From M0108 sp044228795 (lineage in GTDB: Bacteria > Pseudomonadota > Gammaproteobacteria > Chromatiales > Chromatiaceae), in contig JBGAUE010000019.1 in assembly GCA_044228795.1 (NCBI GenBank), positions 3,600 through 67,599 on the forward strand: a stretch of DNA of 64,000 nucleotides, given 5' to 3'. The position numbers and the translations under genes are program-made. Below are positions 10,001 to 17,082 of the stretch, in pieces; position 1 is the first letter of the stretch, and the number at the start of each line of letters is the position of its first letter. The notes beneath the pieces were generated by a model. It saw only the letters and a program-made list of their open reading frames with translations. It had not been told where the DNA came from and searched no databases.

Positions 10001-12765
10001 ACCTCAAGGGGCTGGCGGTGGACCTGGTGATCTGGAACGAGGACCGCGCCGGCTACCGTCAGCTCTTGCAGGACCGCATCCTGGGTCTGATCGCGGTGGG
10101 CCTGGACAACCAAGCCCTAGAGCGTCCGGGGGGCATCTTCGTGCGCTCCCTGGAACAGATCGCCGACGAGGACCGCACCCTGTTTTTGACCGTCGCCCGG
10201 ATCACCCTGAGCGACAGCGGCGGCACCCTGGCCGAACAGCTCGACCGCCTGGTCGTCCCGACCCTGCGGGTGCCGCGCCTGGTCCCCACCCAGGAGCGCC
10301 AGGCGGAGGCCGCCGGGGCCTACGAGTTGCCCAAACGCGACCTCATCCTGGCCAACGGCATGGGCGGCTTCACCCCGGACGGGCACGAGTATGTCATCAC
10401 CACCAGTGCCTCCCATCTCACCCCGGCGCCCTGGGTCAACGTGCTGGCCAACCCCCAGTTCGGCTGCGTCATCTCCGAGGCCGGCTCGGCCTACACCTGG
10501 GGCGAGAATGCCCACGAGTTCCGCCTCACCCCCTGGCACAACGACCCGGTTTCCGACCCGAGCGGCGAGGCCTTCTATCTGCGTGATGAGGAGAGCGGCC
10601 GCTACTGGTCGCCGAGCCCCCTGCCCTGTCGCAGCGCCACCCCCTATGTCAGCCGTCACGGTTTCGGCTACAGCGTCTTCGAACACACACAAGGCGGCAT
10701 TTACTCGGAACTGTGGATTTATGTGGCCCTGGATGCGGCGGTCAAGTTCTCCCGGTTGGTAGTCCGTAACGACTCGGGACGGCCGCGCCGGCTGTCCGCC
10801 ACCGGCTATGTGGAGTGGGTCCTGGGCGATCTGAGGGCCAAGACGGTCATGCACCTGACCACCGAAATTGATCCTTACAGCGGCGCCCTCTATGCCCGCA
10901 ATCCCTACAACAGCGAGTTTCCGAACCGGGTCGCCTTCTTTGACGTAGACGACGCACCGCGCACCTGCACCTGCGATCGCGGCGAGTTCATCGGCCGCAA
11001 CGGTCACCTGGGGCGCCCAGCCGCCCTGGCCCGCACCCACCTGTCCGGTCGGGTGGGCGCGGGGCTCGACCCCTGCGCCGCCCTCCAGGTCCCGTTCGAC
11101 CTGGCCCTGGGGCAGGAGCGGGAGATCGTCTTCCGGTTGGGCCTGGGCGGCACCCCGGGGGGCGAGTCTGCCGCCACACTGGTGGCACGCCTGCGCGGCA
11201 GCGCGGTCGCCCGACGAACCCTGGAGGCCGTCTGGGGCTACTGGAACCGCACCCTCGGAGCTGTCCAGGTGGAGACGCCTGACGAGTCGCTCAACGTCCT
11301 CACCAACGGCTGGCTGCTGTACCAAACCCTGGCCTGCCGGATGTGGGGGCGCAGCGGCTATTACCAGTCCGGCGGGGCCTTCGGCTTCCGCGACCAGTTG
11401 CAGGACGCCATGGCCCTGGTGCATGCCAAGCCCGGGCTGCTGCGTGCCCAACTGCTGCTGTGCGCGGGCCGCCAGTTCCCCGAGGGCGATGTGCAGCACT
11501 GGTGGCATCCGCCCGCCGGGCGCGGCGTGCGCAGCCACTGCTCCGACGATTACCTGTGGCTGCCCCTGGCCACTTGCCGTTATGTGCTGTGTACCGGCGA
11601 CACCGGGGTGCTGGAGGAGCCCGTCGCCTACCTGGCCGGCCGGCCTCTCGACCCGGCGGACGAGTCCTACTACGACCTCCCCGGTCGCAGCGAAGAGACG
11701 GAGAGCCTCTACCGACATTGCGAGCGAGCGATCCGCCGCGGGCTCGCCCGGGTTGGTGCCCGGGGCCTGCCACTGATGGGCTCCGGCGACTGGAACGACG
11801 GCATGAACCGGGTAGGTATCCAGGGTCAGGGCGAGAGTGTCTGGCTGGGATTCTTCCTATGCGAGGTGCTGCGCCAATTCGACGCCCTGGCTCGGGACCT
11901 GGGCGATGCGCCCTTCGCTGAGGTCTGCGCCCTGGAACGGGCGCGCCTGACGCAAGCCCTCGACACCCACGCCTGGGACGGCGGCTGGTATCGCCGCGCC
12001 TGGTTCGACGACGGGACGCCGCTGGGTGCCGCGGACAACCGCGAATGCCGCATCGATTCCATCTCCCAGAGTTGGGCGGTCCTGTCCGGGGCGGGCGACC
12101 CCGAGCGGGCGCGCACCGCCATGGCAGCGGTGGACGAGCGGCTGGTGCGCCGTGAGCACGGCCTGATCCAGTTGCTCGACCCACCCTTCGACCGGTCGGA
12201 CCTGGACCCCGGCTACATCAAGGGCTATGTCCCCGGTGTGCGGGAGAACGGCGGCCAGTACACCCACGGCGCCATATGGGCGGCCATGGCCTTCGCCGCC
12301 CTGGGCGACAGCCGGCGCGCCTGGGATCTCACCACCCTGATCAACCCAGCCAACCACGCGAAATCCCCAGAGGCCATCGCGACCTACAAGGTCGAGCCCT
12401 ATGTGATGGCGGCGGACGTCTACGCCGTGGCGCCCCACACCGGGCGCGGTGGCTGGACCTGGTACACCGGCTCAGCGGGTTGGATGTACCGGCTGGTCGT
12501 GGAGTCCCTGCTGGGCCTGCGCCTGGAGGTGGACCAACTGCACCTGGCCCCCTGCCTGCCCGCGCACTGGTCAGGGCTGACCATCCACTACAGGTACCGG
12601 GAAACGGTCTACCACATCGTCATCTCCCAGGTGCGCGCCGGGGATGGCGCCCCGATCGGTACTGCGGGGGTGACCCTCGACGGCGCGACACAGGACGGCC
12701 TGAGGATCCCCCTGATCGATGATCGCCGCGAGCACCGGGTCGAGGTGCGGGTGGTGGCGGCATAA
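4027..12765 (+). CDS. cyclic beta-1,2-glucan synthase-like protein (NdvB/ChvB family), 2912 aa
   Basis: A giant membrane protein of 2912 residues, the usual size for NdvB/ChvB. Membrane spans are visible near residues 430-490, 840-880 and 970-1010. The glycosyltransferase (GT84-type) domain lies between about 540 and 840, with a DTDTHLP acidic motif near residue 648 and RYRWIRGDWQ near 798. A glycoamylase-like domain follows at about 1300-1560 (SWSGSMFEYLMP, MAHHQGMSLL). Two GH94-like substrate-binding parts come next, and the C-terminal phosphorylase-type catalytic domain carries GSGDWNDGMNRVG near 2586 and GGWTWYTGSAGWMYR near 2807. The family initiates, elongates and cyclises periplasmic beta-1,2-glucan from UDP-glucose, for osmotic adaptation or host interaction. 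Translation starts at GTG with AGGAG upstream. It stands alone, with no cgmA/ndvA exporter adjacent. Confidence 0.9.
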   Translation: MGPAKKADGFSALAYWGRHGLDLIRGRPGRQDSAGPDPTLEAPLRAELFSADQMEQHGLRLASADRLAPGRVPERLLARLAANEQGLTETWDLLIAAVAAKQPVTPAGEWLLDNAYLIAEQIRTARRHLPRGYSRELPSLAAGVSAGLPRVYGLALETIAHGDGRVDPESLSRFVAAYQRVAPLRLGELWAVPIMLRLALIENLRRVAAGIAHDRRDRNLAVSWANQLTQMARQDPKNLILVIADLARSSPPMTPPFVSELSRRLQGRGPALAFPLTWIEQQLAESGLSIAQLVRAGNQQQAADQVSVSNSIGSLRLLGTQDWHEFVEAMSQVEQVLRSDPAGAYAGMDFASRDNYRRAVETLAKAGGGSEQDVAGQVLALARAQAGAGGDARKAHVGYYLVDRGRPELERALRAPLNPIAALRRWASQSALPLYLGSIGLLTLILAAGLLAQARAEGLPAWALVPLAVLVILATGQLAIALVNWLMPLLSAPLRLPRMDYSEGIPAQSRTLVVVPTLLTSPANIESLLEALEVRFLANRDARLHFGLLTDLRDAPEETLDQDAALVALARAGVQALNARYADDRGDIFFLFHRPRRWNHHDRLWMGYERKRGKLADLNALLHAGDDSGFSLVVGDTAALLGIPYVITLDTDTHLPRDAARELVATLAHPLNRAVYDPARGRVVAGYGILQPGVSASLPVGQPSRYGRLHAGEPGIDPYTRTVSDIYQDVFHEGSFIGKGIYDVAAFEQALGGRFPENRILSHDLLEGCYARSGLLTDVPLYEEYPPRYGADVNRRYRWIRGDWQLAAWLLPRVPGPDGTRLPNPLSLLSRWKLFDNLRRSLAPAVLVTLLLLAWSLSSHPGLWTLMVLGVPLIPPLLASALDLLRKPDDRGLGQHLAVAGRGAGQRLTLIGLGLATLPHEAYYSLDAVLRTLGRLFVTHQRLLEWNPSGDQERRSHTDLRAALRTMWFAPALAAAAAGALAIAHPVALTAAGPLLFLWLVSPVIAWWISRPLPRREAGLTAEQLRFLGRIARKTWAFFATYVGPQDHWLPPDNYQEDRADPLAHRTSPTNMGLALLGNLAAYDFGYIPAGQVVERTANTLDSMAALDRHRGHFYNWYDTKTLQPLPPFYVSTVDSGNLGGHLLTLRPGLLALLDDPILPPRWLDGLGDTLGVLEEGAQGLAPANLKALRTALAAAPTGLAATLRLLDGLVSSTDALSEDMTEPSEPEALWWAQALARQCQAIRDELAWLAPWTTLGPPPEGLGERPDLDAIPSLRTLGGSLSVGVAVGATSDQGAWLAELHRCLDQGHERAQARITVIQRLVALAGDLAQMDYGFLYDKSARLLSIGYNLEDRRRDASYYDLLASEVRLGVFVAIAQGQLPQETWFALGRALINPDGAPILLSWSGSMFEYLMPQLVMPAYPDTLLDQTARTAVARQIAYGRECGLPWGVSESGYNRVDMELNYQYRAFGVPGLGLKRGLAEDQVVAPYATALALMVAPRAACENLQLLTTVGAQGRFGLHEAIDYTPARQRRGETRTILRSYMAHHQGMSLLALDYLLRHRPMQRRFIADPCLQATLLLLQERIPHASTYFTDTATLTDIRVGAPDVQMPIRVLDTPDTPVPQVQLLSNGRYQVMVTAAGGGYSRWQDLAVTRWREDSTRDPWGTFCYLRDLDSGATWSNTFQPTLRRAALCEGIFSEGRAEFRRRDRGTGFDFETHTDIVVSPEDDIELRRVRITNCAPVTRTIEITSYAEVVLANPAADALHPAFSNLFVQTEILSSRQAILCTRRPRSRDEHPPCLFHLVAVHDAQPREPSCETDRARFLGRGRTSAAAQAMDSAAALSGTQGSVLDPVAAIRCRIVLEPEQTANVDLVFGIGADREAALGLVEKYQDRRLADRVFELAWTHAQVVLRQINASAADAQLYARLASAIIYAHAGLRAEPEVLLRNCRGQSGLWAYAISGDLPIVLLRVADLANIELVRQLIQAHAYWHLKGLAVDLVIWNEDRAGYRQLLQDRILGLIAVGLDNQALERPGGIFVRSLEQIADEDRTLFLTVARITLSDSGGTLAEQLDRLVVPTLRVPRLVPTQERQAEAAGAYELPKRDLILANGMGGFTPDGHEYVITTSASHLTPAPWVNVLANPQFGCVISEAGSAYTWGENAHEFRLTPWHNDPVSDPSGEAFYLRDEESGRYWSPSPLPCRSATPYVSRHGFGYSVFEHTQGGIYSELWIYVALDAAVKFSRLVVRNDSGRPRRLSATGYVEWVLGDLRAKTVMHLTTEIDPYSGALYARNPYNSEFPNRVAFFDVDDAPRTCTCDRGEFIGRNGHLGRPAALARTHLSGRVGAGLDPCAALQVPFDLALGQEREIVFRLGLGGTPGGESAATLVARLRGSAVARRTLEAVWGYWNRTLGAVQVETPDESLNVLTNGWLLYQTLACRMWGRSGYYQSGGAFGFRDQLQDAMALVHAKPGLLRAQLLLCAGRQFPEGDVQHWWHPPAGRGVRSHCSDDYLWLPLATCRYVLCTGDTGVLEEPVAYLAGRPLDPADESYYDLPGRSEETESLYRHCERAIRRGLARVGARGLPLMGSGDWNDGMNRVGIQGQGESVWLGFFLCEVLRQFDALARDLGDAPFAEVCALERARLTQALDTHAWDGGWYRRAWFDDGTPLGAADNRECRIDSISQSWAVLSGAGDPERARTAMAAVDERLVRREHGLIQLLDPPFDRSDLDPGYIKGYVPGVRENGGQYTHGAIWAAMAFAALGDSRRAWDLTTLINPANHAKSPEAIATYKVEPYVMAADVYAVAPHTGRGGWTWYTGSAGWMYRLVVESLLGLRLEVDQLHLAPCLPAHWSGLTIHYRYRETVYHIVISQVRAGDGAPIGTAGVTLDGATQDGLRIPLIDDRREHRVEVRVVAA

Positions 12766-13015
12766 ATTAGGTTCACACCCAAGACGATGCCTAGACGATG
12801 CCTGTAAGCACATCAACATCCGCCATGTGTCGGGGTTCCTGACGCAACTTTACGGCCTTGTTCGTGGAGTAGTGTTCTTCAGCGCACAGAAATCGCCGTG
12901 GAACTGGGCTAAGTTCACACTAGCGCACCGCAGGAGACGGACTGCGAACCCCTGGCGCGTCACGGTCGACGGGCCTCATGGCGTTCCCGGCTGTTGGGAA
13001 CTAAAGGAGAAATCC

Positions 13016-13723
13016 ATGTCAGCCTCATCACTAACCCTGCCGAAAAATCTCTTGCTCGCAGGCTTGAAGCCCGATGAGCGGGCATGGACTCTGGCACAGT
13101 GCGAGTCGGTGGCACTGGTAGCGGGGGATACCCTGTGTGAGCCCGATGCGGTCCTTGAGCACGCCTATTTCCCGCGGCAGGGTGTCATCGCCCTGGTCAC
13201 CATCCTGGGCCGCCATCGGCCCTTGGAAATGGGGCTGATTGGCAATGAGGGCATGCTCGGCGCCACCCTGGCGCTCGGGGTCGAGACCGCGCCCATGCGG
13301 GCGGTGGTTCAGGGGGCCGGCACGGCCTGGCGGATGGCCCGTGAGGACTTCCAGCAGCAATTACTCACCGACCCGGACCTGAGACGCATCATCTCCCGTT
13401 ATCTCTACGTCTTGCTGACCCAGTTTGCCCAATCCGCTGCTTGCACCCATTTTCATGAAATCGAGCCGCGCCTGGCGCGCTGGCTGCTGATGACCCAGGA
13501 TCGGGCGCACGCCGATCATTTCAATTTAACCCATGAAGTCCTGGCCTCCCTACTGGGGGTACGCAGGAGCGGCATCACCCTCGCCGCGGGGGCGCTCCAA
13601 CAACGCGGCCTCATCCACTATGTCCGGGGTGTCATCCGCATTCTCGATCGGCCCGGTCTGGAAGTCGCCGCCTGCGGATGCTACGACGCTCTGCTCGCGG
13701 ACTATGCCGAGCAATTCGCCTAG
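13016..13723 (+). CDS. Crp/Fnr-family transcriptional regulator
   Basis: A 235-residue regulator; the start is the ATG at 13016 because AAAGGAGA lies 5 bases upstream, while the longer open frame has no ribosome binding site. The N-terminal cNMP-type beta-roll covers about residues 20-125 and the C-terminal winged helix about 150-220, with recognition-helix sequence LLGVRRSGITLAAG. There is no Fnr-type cysteine cluster. The cNMP phosphate-binding motif of true CRP is not apparent, so the ligand is unknown. A second regulator of the same type lies at 16229, and four small envelope genes sit between them. This class often controls general-stress or envelope genes; that role is inferred from context. 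Confidence 0.85.
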   Translation: MSASSLTLPKNLLLAGLKPDERAWTLAQCESVALVAGDTLCEPDAVLEHAYFPRQGVIALVTILGRHRPLEMGLIGNEGMLGATLALGVETAPMRAVVQGAGTAWRMAREDFQQQLLTDPDLRRIISRYLYVLLTQFAQSAACTHFHEIEPRLARWLLMTQDRAHADHFNLTHEVLASLLGVRRSGITLAAGALQQRGLIHYVRGVIRILDRPGLEVAACGCYDALLADYAEQFA

Positions 13724-14139
13724 CCGGCGGCTCCTGGCTCGCCCTGCCAGCTAGCCAGGCCTGACCGGTTACTCAACCCGGATCTGTTGCCGGACAACCG
13801 TCTCAGCAATCGCCGCCATGGTGCGGGCGTGCAAACTCGCTCGGTAGCCTCTTCAGGGACATGCCCACCCTGGCCATAAAGGTCACAAGAGGGGCTTTGA
13901 CCGAAATTAACTGCTCCTATGTACCCTGGCGCACACAAAATCCCGAAAGTTAGGCCTATGTTTAAGACATGCCGAAGGGAAAGGCCAGCGGCGATAAGAG
14001 TTGTTATGCGGCTTCGATAGGTCGCTCTTCCGTCGAGATGCCAAGGGGTATTGGAGCGGACGAGAAACGGCATCTCAGGGACGAGTGGAATCCAGGCGAT
14101 ATCATCCAAAACCATGCGACAAAACTCAGGAGGCATCCA
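13724..14139. other. intergenic region upstream of the small envelope genes
   Basis: No protein in these 416 bases shows a recognisable domain or codon pattern; the minus-strand frame across it has no ribosome binding site and no homology I can recall. The segment likely holds the promoter and leader for the DUF3096 gene. Confidence 0.4.
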
Positions 14140-14289
14140 ATGAATTTTAGTTTAAGCCATATCGCTGTCGAACCAGTTCTTGCCATCTTGGCGGGCATAT
14201 TGATCCTCGTGGCACCGAGGTTTCTGAACTATTTCGTTGCCGTGTACCTGATCGTTATCGGCATCATGGGGCTCATGTCGGCACGGTAA
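14140..14289 (+). CDS. DUF3096 small membrane protein (49 aa)
   Basis: A 49-residue hydrophobic peptide starting at the ATG at 14140 behind AGGAGG (14128-14133). Two membrane segments are separated by a short turn with the motif LVAPRFLNYFVAVYLIVIG, matching the DUF3096 family of tiny two-span proteins. Function is unknown for the family; its genes often sit beside stress-response and envelope genes. Here it is first in a series of small envelope genes between two Crp/Fnr regulators and precedes an entericidin-like lipoprotein by 58 bases. Confidence 0.8.
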   Translation: MNFSLSHIAVEPVLAILAGILILVAPRFLNYFVAVYLIVIGIMGLMSAR

Positions 14290-14347
14290 CACCGGCTCGC
14301 GGGGGCAATACAAACAACAACATAACTGATTAACAAAGGTCATTGCC

Positions 14348-14491
14348 ATGAAACAACTGATAGCACTCATTCTGCTGATCTCGATAGTAGGCCTAATCGG
14401 CTGCAATACCATGGAAGGGGCCGGTAAGGATATCTCAGCCGGCGGCGATGCCGTCTCCGATACCGCCAAGGACGTCAAACGTGATATGTGA
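14348..14491 (+). CDS. entericidin A/B family lipoprotein (47 aa)
   Basis: This gene encodes 47 residues beginning MKQLIALILLISIVGLIGC. The N-terminal 18 residues form a type II signal peptide ending in a lipobox (LIGC), and the mature part, NTMEGAGKDISAGGDAVSDT, is the typical entericidin helix with Gly/Ala spacing. Entericidins are small outer-membrane lipoproteins; in enterics EcnA/EcnB act as an antidote/toxin pair that promotes lysis in stationary phase. Only one copy is present here, so a paired toxin-antidote role cannot be claimed. The neighbourhood is consistent with stress control by the adjacent Crp/Fnr proteins. Confidence 0.85.
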   Translation: MKQLIALILLISIVGLIGCNTMEGAGKDISAGGDAVSDTAKDVKRDM

Positions 14492-14518
14492 GCACGAACT
14501 GGACGGCTTGATCGTTAA

Positions 14519-14537
14519 TAGCGGGCTTAGCCCGCTA
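14519..14537. terminator. short perfect hairpin after the entericidin gene
   Basis: TAGCGGGCT and AGCCCGCTA form a near loop-less inverted repeat 28 bases after the entericidin stop. No T-run follows, so it may act as an mRNA-stabilising hairpin or weak terminator rather than a strong intrinsic terminator. Confidence 0.4.
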
Positions 14538-14596
14538 CTCAACTTAGGCTAGGGTTTCAGCCCTCGCTTATCACCCTCATCACTTAGGAAGACACG

Positions 14597-15439
14597 ATGA
14601 AAACATCTCTTCATGCCAGCTTGATCCCGGCCCTGATCGTCTTGGGTATCGGCGCCAATGTCGCAACTGCCCAACCCGTCCCCATCGCCCAATCATCTTC
14701 GCACCCCGCCAGTTCCACCAATACCTCAAGTGTCCCTTATGCCAGTGGCGGTGTCGGTTATGACGAACGCGACAGGATGGAAGCCGCCAAGTCGCAGTTC
14801 AATCTCAGGCTGATGTTTGCGGTCACCGGGGGCGAATATCTTTCTGGCGTCAAAGTCCATATCCAGGATACCGCTGGTGCGACCCTGCTCGATGCCACTT
14901 CGAATGGCCCCTGGTTCTATGCCCAGTTACCATCGGGTAACTATGTCCTGACCCTGGACAATCGTGGCAAAATCAAGACGCGCAATGTCAATATCTCCGC
15001 CCAGGGGGCCACGATCGAGAACTTCTATTGGGTAGAACCCGTCAGTGCCGTCCCCGCGCAAGGCACAACAGAATGGGCCATCCGACCCGCATCGCCCCAG
15101 GAGCCGCGCCTATACAGCAGTGACATTCCCTACATCAGTGGCGGCAATGGCGCCAACGAGTACGACCGCATGGAAGCCGCCAAGGGCCAATACAACTTGC
15201 GACTGGTCTTCTCGGTTGATAATGCGGATTATCAACCCAACAGCGTGCGAGTGCGCGTCCAGGAAAAGGCTAGCCAGAGGGTTCTGGTCGACACCGATGC
15301 CAAGGGACCCCTCTTTTACGCCCGGGTGCCGCAGGGCCAGTATCTCGTAACCCTGGATTACGACGGCCAGCAATATCATGAGGAAATGGGAGTCCCAGAG
15401 AATGGCTCTGCCACTGAATCCTTCAACTGGACGCACTGA
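14597..15439 (+). CDS. secreted two-repeat protein with carboxypeptidase-regulatory-like (beta-sandwich) domains
   Basis: A 280-residue protein with a signal peptide cleaved near ANVATAQ (about residue 26). The mature part is an internal duplication: residues about 50-150 and 175-275 each begin with a YxSGGxGxxExDRMEAAK motif, continue with QxNLRLxFxV, contain a GPxFYAxxPxGxYxxTLD motif and end in an FNW or FYW strand. The second half resembles the Ig-like/carboxypeptidase regulatory domain of secreted proteins. I know single-repeat relatives of unassigned function in gammaproteobacteria. AGGAAG precedes the ATG. The neighbours are other small envelope genes. Function unknown; a periplasmic binding or structural role is inferred. 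Confidence 0.75.
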   Translation: MKTSLHASLIPALIVLGIGANVATAQPVPIAQSSSHPASSTNTSSVPYASGGVGYDERDRMEAAKSQFNLRLMFAVTGGEYLSGVKVHIQDTAGATLLDATSNGPWFYAQLPSGNYVLTLDNRGKIKTRNVNISAQGATIENFYWVEPVSAVPAQGTTEWAIRPASPQEPRLYSSDIPYISGGNGANEYDRMEAAKGQYNLRLVFSVDNADYQPNSVRVRVQEKASQRVLVDTDAKGPLFYARVPQGQYLVTLDYDGQQYHEEMGVPENGSATESFNWTH

Positions 15440-15561
15440 CAGGCCCCACTCGCGACCGGCGAGCCTAAGCAGGTCGCGGGTAGCCAGTTGCTGGCCATCC
15501 CGGCGATCGTCCTTACCCTCAGCCACCGATAACACCCTTAATCTCTTTTCTTGGAGAGTCC

Positions 15562-15939
15562 ATGATGAAACGTTTAACTGTCTCTCTACTCACACTTCTT
15601 CTCGCCGCCTTGTCCGGTTGTGGCACCACGACCGGCGAGCGGGCCGGCAGCGGCGCGCTATTAGGCGGTGCTACCGGGGCCGCGATTGGCTCAATGAGCG
15701 GTAATGTGGGCGAAGGGGCGCTGATAGGCGCCGGCGTCGGTGCCCTCGGCGGCTTGATCTACGACCAAAACCAACAAACGAACGATCGTAATCGATATTA
15801 CAACGATCGCTATTACAACAACCCTAACTACAACACTCGCAACTACAACAACAGAAACTACAATGATCGGAACTATAACAACTCTTACTACAACACCCGT
15901 TATCATGAGAATCGTCATGACTACGATCTGAGCTATTGA
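15562..15939 (+). CDS. glycine-zipper lipoprotein with Asn/Tyr pentapeptide repeat
   Basis: A 125-residue protein. The first 20 residues form a lipoprotein signal with the lipobox LSGC. Residues about 27-65 are a glycine-zipper membrane segment (GALLGGATGAAIGS, ALIGAGVGALGG) of the YMGG/OmpA-like Gly-zipper type. From about residue 75 to the end the sequence is a five-residue tandem repeat of the form (N/Y)YN(N/T/D)R, roughly eight units, giving a hydrophilic Tyr/Asn/Arg-rich tail. The start follows CTTGGAGAG. Gly-zipper lipoproteins of this kind (for example SlyB-like ones) respond to envelope stress; the function of the repetitive tail is unknown to me. Confidence 0.8.
   Translation: MMKRLTVSLLTLLLAALSGCGTTTGERAGSGALLGGATGAAIGSMSGNVGEGALIGAGVGALGGLIYDQNQQTNDRNRYYNDRYYNNPNYNTRNYNNRNYNDRNYNNSYYNTRYHENRHDYDLSY
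15787..15912 (+). repeat. coding tandem repeat (15-bp units) in the Gly-zipper lipoprotein
   Basis: About eight imperfect 15-base units encode pentapeptides such as NYNTR, NYNNR, NYNDR and YYNTR. The DNA is locally AT-rich compared with the rest of the region. Units have diverged mainly at the fourth residue, so the peptide pattern is kept better than the DNA. Confidence 0.7.
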
Positions 15940-16185
15940 CCTGACCCAGTAGAACACGATCCAGGAGTCCGAGGGATGGTCTAGCCTCTGGGTAATGAGA
16001 CCTGCCTGCCGCCTCTTAACAGCCAATACACACATACCCGAAGACTTAGTGTGGATAACTTAACATCGCTGGCTTACCCGTTTCGGGTATGGCTCCAATC
16101 AAAACAAATCCGTCCTAGTCGAGACCTAAGCGTGGAACAGACCTGATCTGTACGCCTTCATACAGACGCCGGCGTGGGGCTTTAC

Positions 16186-16191
16186 TATAAT
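16186..16191 (+). promoter_or_regulatory. possible -10 element upstream of the second Crp/Fnr gene
   Basis: A perfect TATAAT lies 38 bases before the ATG at 16229. The matching -35 region is weak, so this is only a candidate sigma-70 promoter. Confidence 0.35.
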
Positions 16192-16228
16192 CCTACTTGC
16201 CTCACCTGATATTCACCCGGTTGCCAAG

Positions 16229-16978
16229 ATGTCAGAAAACCCACCCCACGATCCCCAGCAAAATCACCTCCTGGCGGCCCTGCCGCAGGATGTGCACGCG
16301 CGTATTTACCCCTTCCTCGAACTGGCGGAGATGCCCCTTGGCCGGGTTCTGTGCGAGTCCGGAATGCCCATGCACCACGTCTATTTTCCGACCGACGCCA
16401 TCATCTCCATGCTCTATGTGATGGAAAATGGCGCCTCCGCTGAGATCGCCGTGGTCGGGAATGAGGGACTGGCGGGCATGGCGCTCTTCATGGGCGGCGA
16501 AAGCACAACCAGTCGCACCATTGTGCAGAGCGCGGGTTTCGCCTATCGGCTCCCCGGGAAACGTTTCAAGGACGAGGTGAACCGCCACAGCCAATTGCTC
16601 ATGCTCATGTTGCGCTACACGCAGGCGTTGATCACCCAAATGGCCCAAACCGCGGTCTGCAACCGCCACCACTCCGTCGATCAACAGTTGTGCCGGTGGC
16701 TCTTGCTGTCGCTGGATCGGCTGTCGGGCGATCATCTGATCATGACTCAGGAACTGATCGCCAACATGCTCGGCGTCCGGCGTGAAGGGGTCACGGAGGC
16801 CGCGGGCCGGCTGCAGAAGCAAGGGGTGATCCACTATCAACGCGGCCACATCACGGTACTGGATAGACCCCAACTCGAAGCGCTGTCTTGCGAATGTTAC
16901 AAGGTGGTCAAGCGCGAAACGGATCGGCTCTTACCCTATGTTGGTAGCCGGGCGGTTGGCGCCACGGGCCCTGGCTAG
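16229..16978 (+). CDS. Crp/Fnr-family transcriptional regulator (second copy)
   Basis: A 249-residue paralogue of the regulator at 13016. The beta-roll covers about residues 25-145 and the HTH about 165-225, with the recognition segment LGVRREGVTEAAGRLQ aligning with LGVRRSGITLAAGALQ of the first copy. Both share the motif (V/I)(I/V)GNEG(L/M) in the beta-roll and end with a Cys pair (here SCECY). No Fnr-type N-terminal cysteines are present. It closes the cluster of small envelope genes. Paralogous regulators at both ends suggest shared or antagonistic control of the genes between; this is inference. Confidence 0.85.
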   Translation: MSENPPHDPQQNHLLAALPQDVHARIYPFLELAEMPLGRVLCESGMPMHHVYFPTDAIISMLYVMENGASAEIAVVGNEGLAGMALFMGGESTTSRTIVQSAGFAYRLPGKRFKDEVNRHSQLLMLMLRYTQALITQMAQTAVCNRHHSVDQQLCRWLLLSLDRLSGDHLIMTQELIANMLGVRREGVTEAAGRLQKQGVIHYQRGHITVLDRPQLEALSCECYKVVKRETDRLLPYVGSRAVGATGPG

Positions 16979-17082
16979 GACGCTTTAATCCCTGACTATA
17001 GCTGGCCGTTCATCCCGGGCGATGCCGTCTGTCTTCTCCGGGTTCCACTTCCCAGGTTCAAGCGATTATTGGACGTCAGCCT

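Noticed and set aside
10117..11718. A 533-codon open frame antisense to the glucan synthase
   Set aside because: A product of high GC in the third codon position of the sense gene.
12782..12803. Repeat GACGATGCCTA/GACGATGCCTG after the glucan synthase
   Set aside because: Only two short copies; not enough to call an element.
13720..14136. A 138-codon minus-strand gene upstream of DUF3096
   Set aside because: No recognisable domain, no binding site, and it would overlap the leader of the small genes.
15787..15912. CRISPR-like short repeats
   Set aside because: The repeats are 15 bases, contiguous, without spacers, and encode an in-frame pentapeptide repeat.
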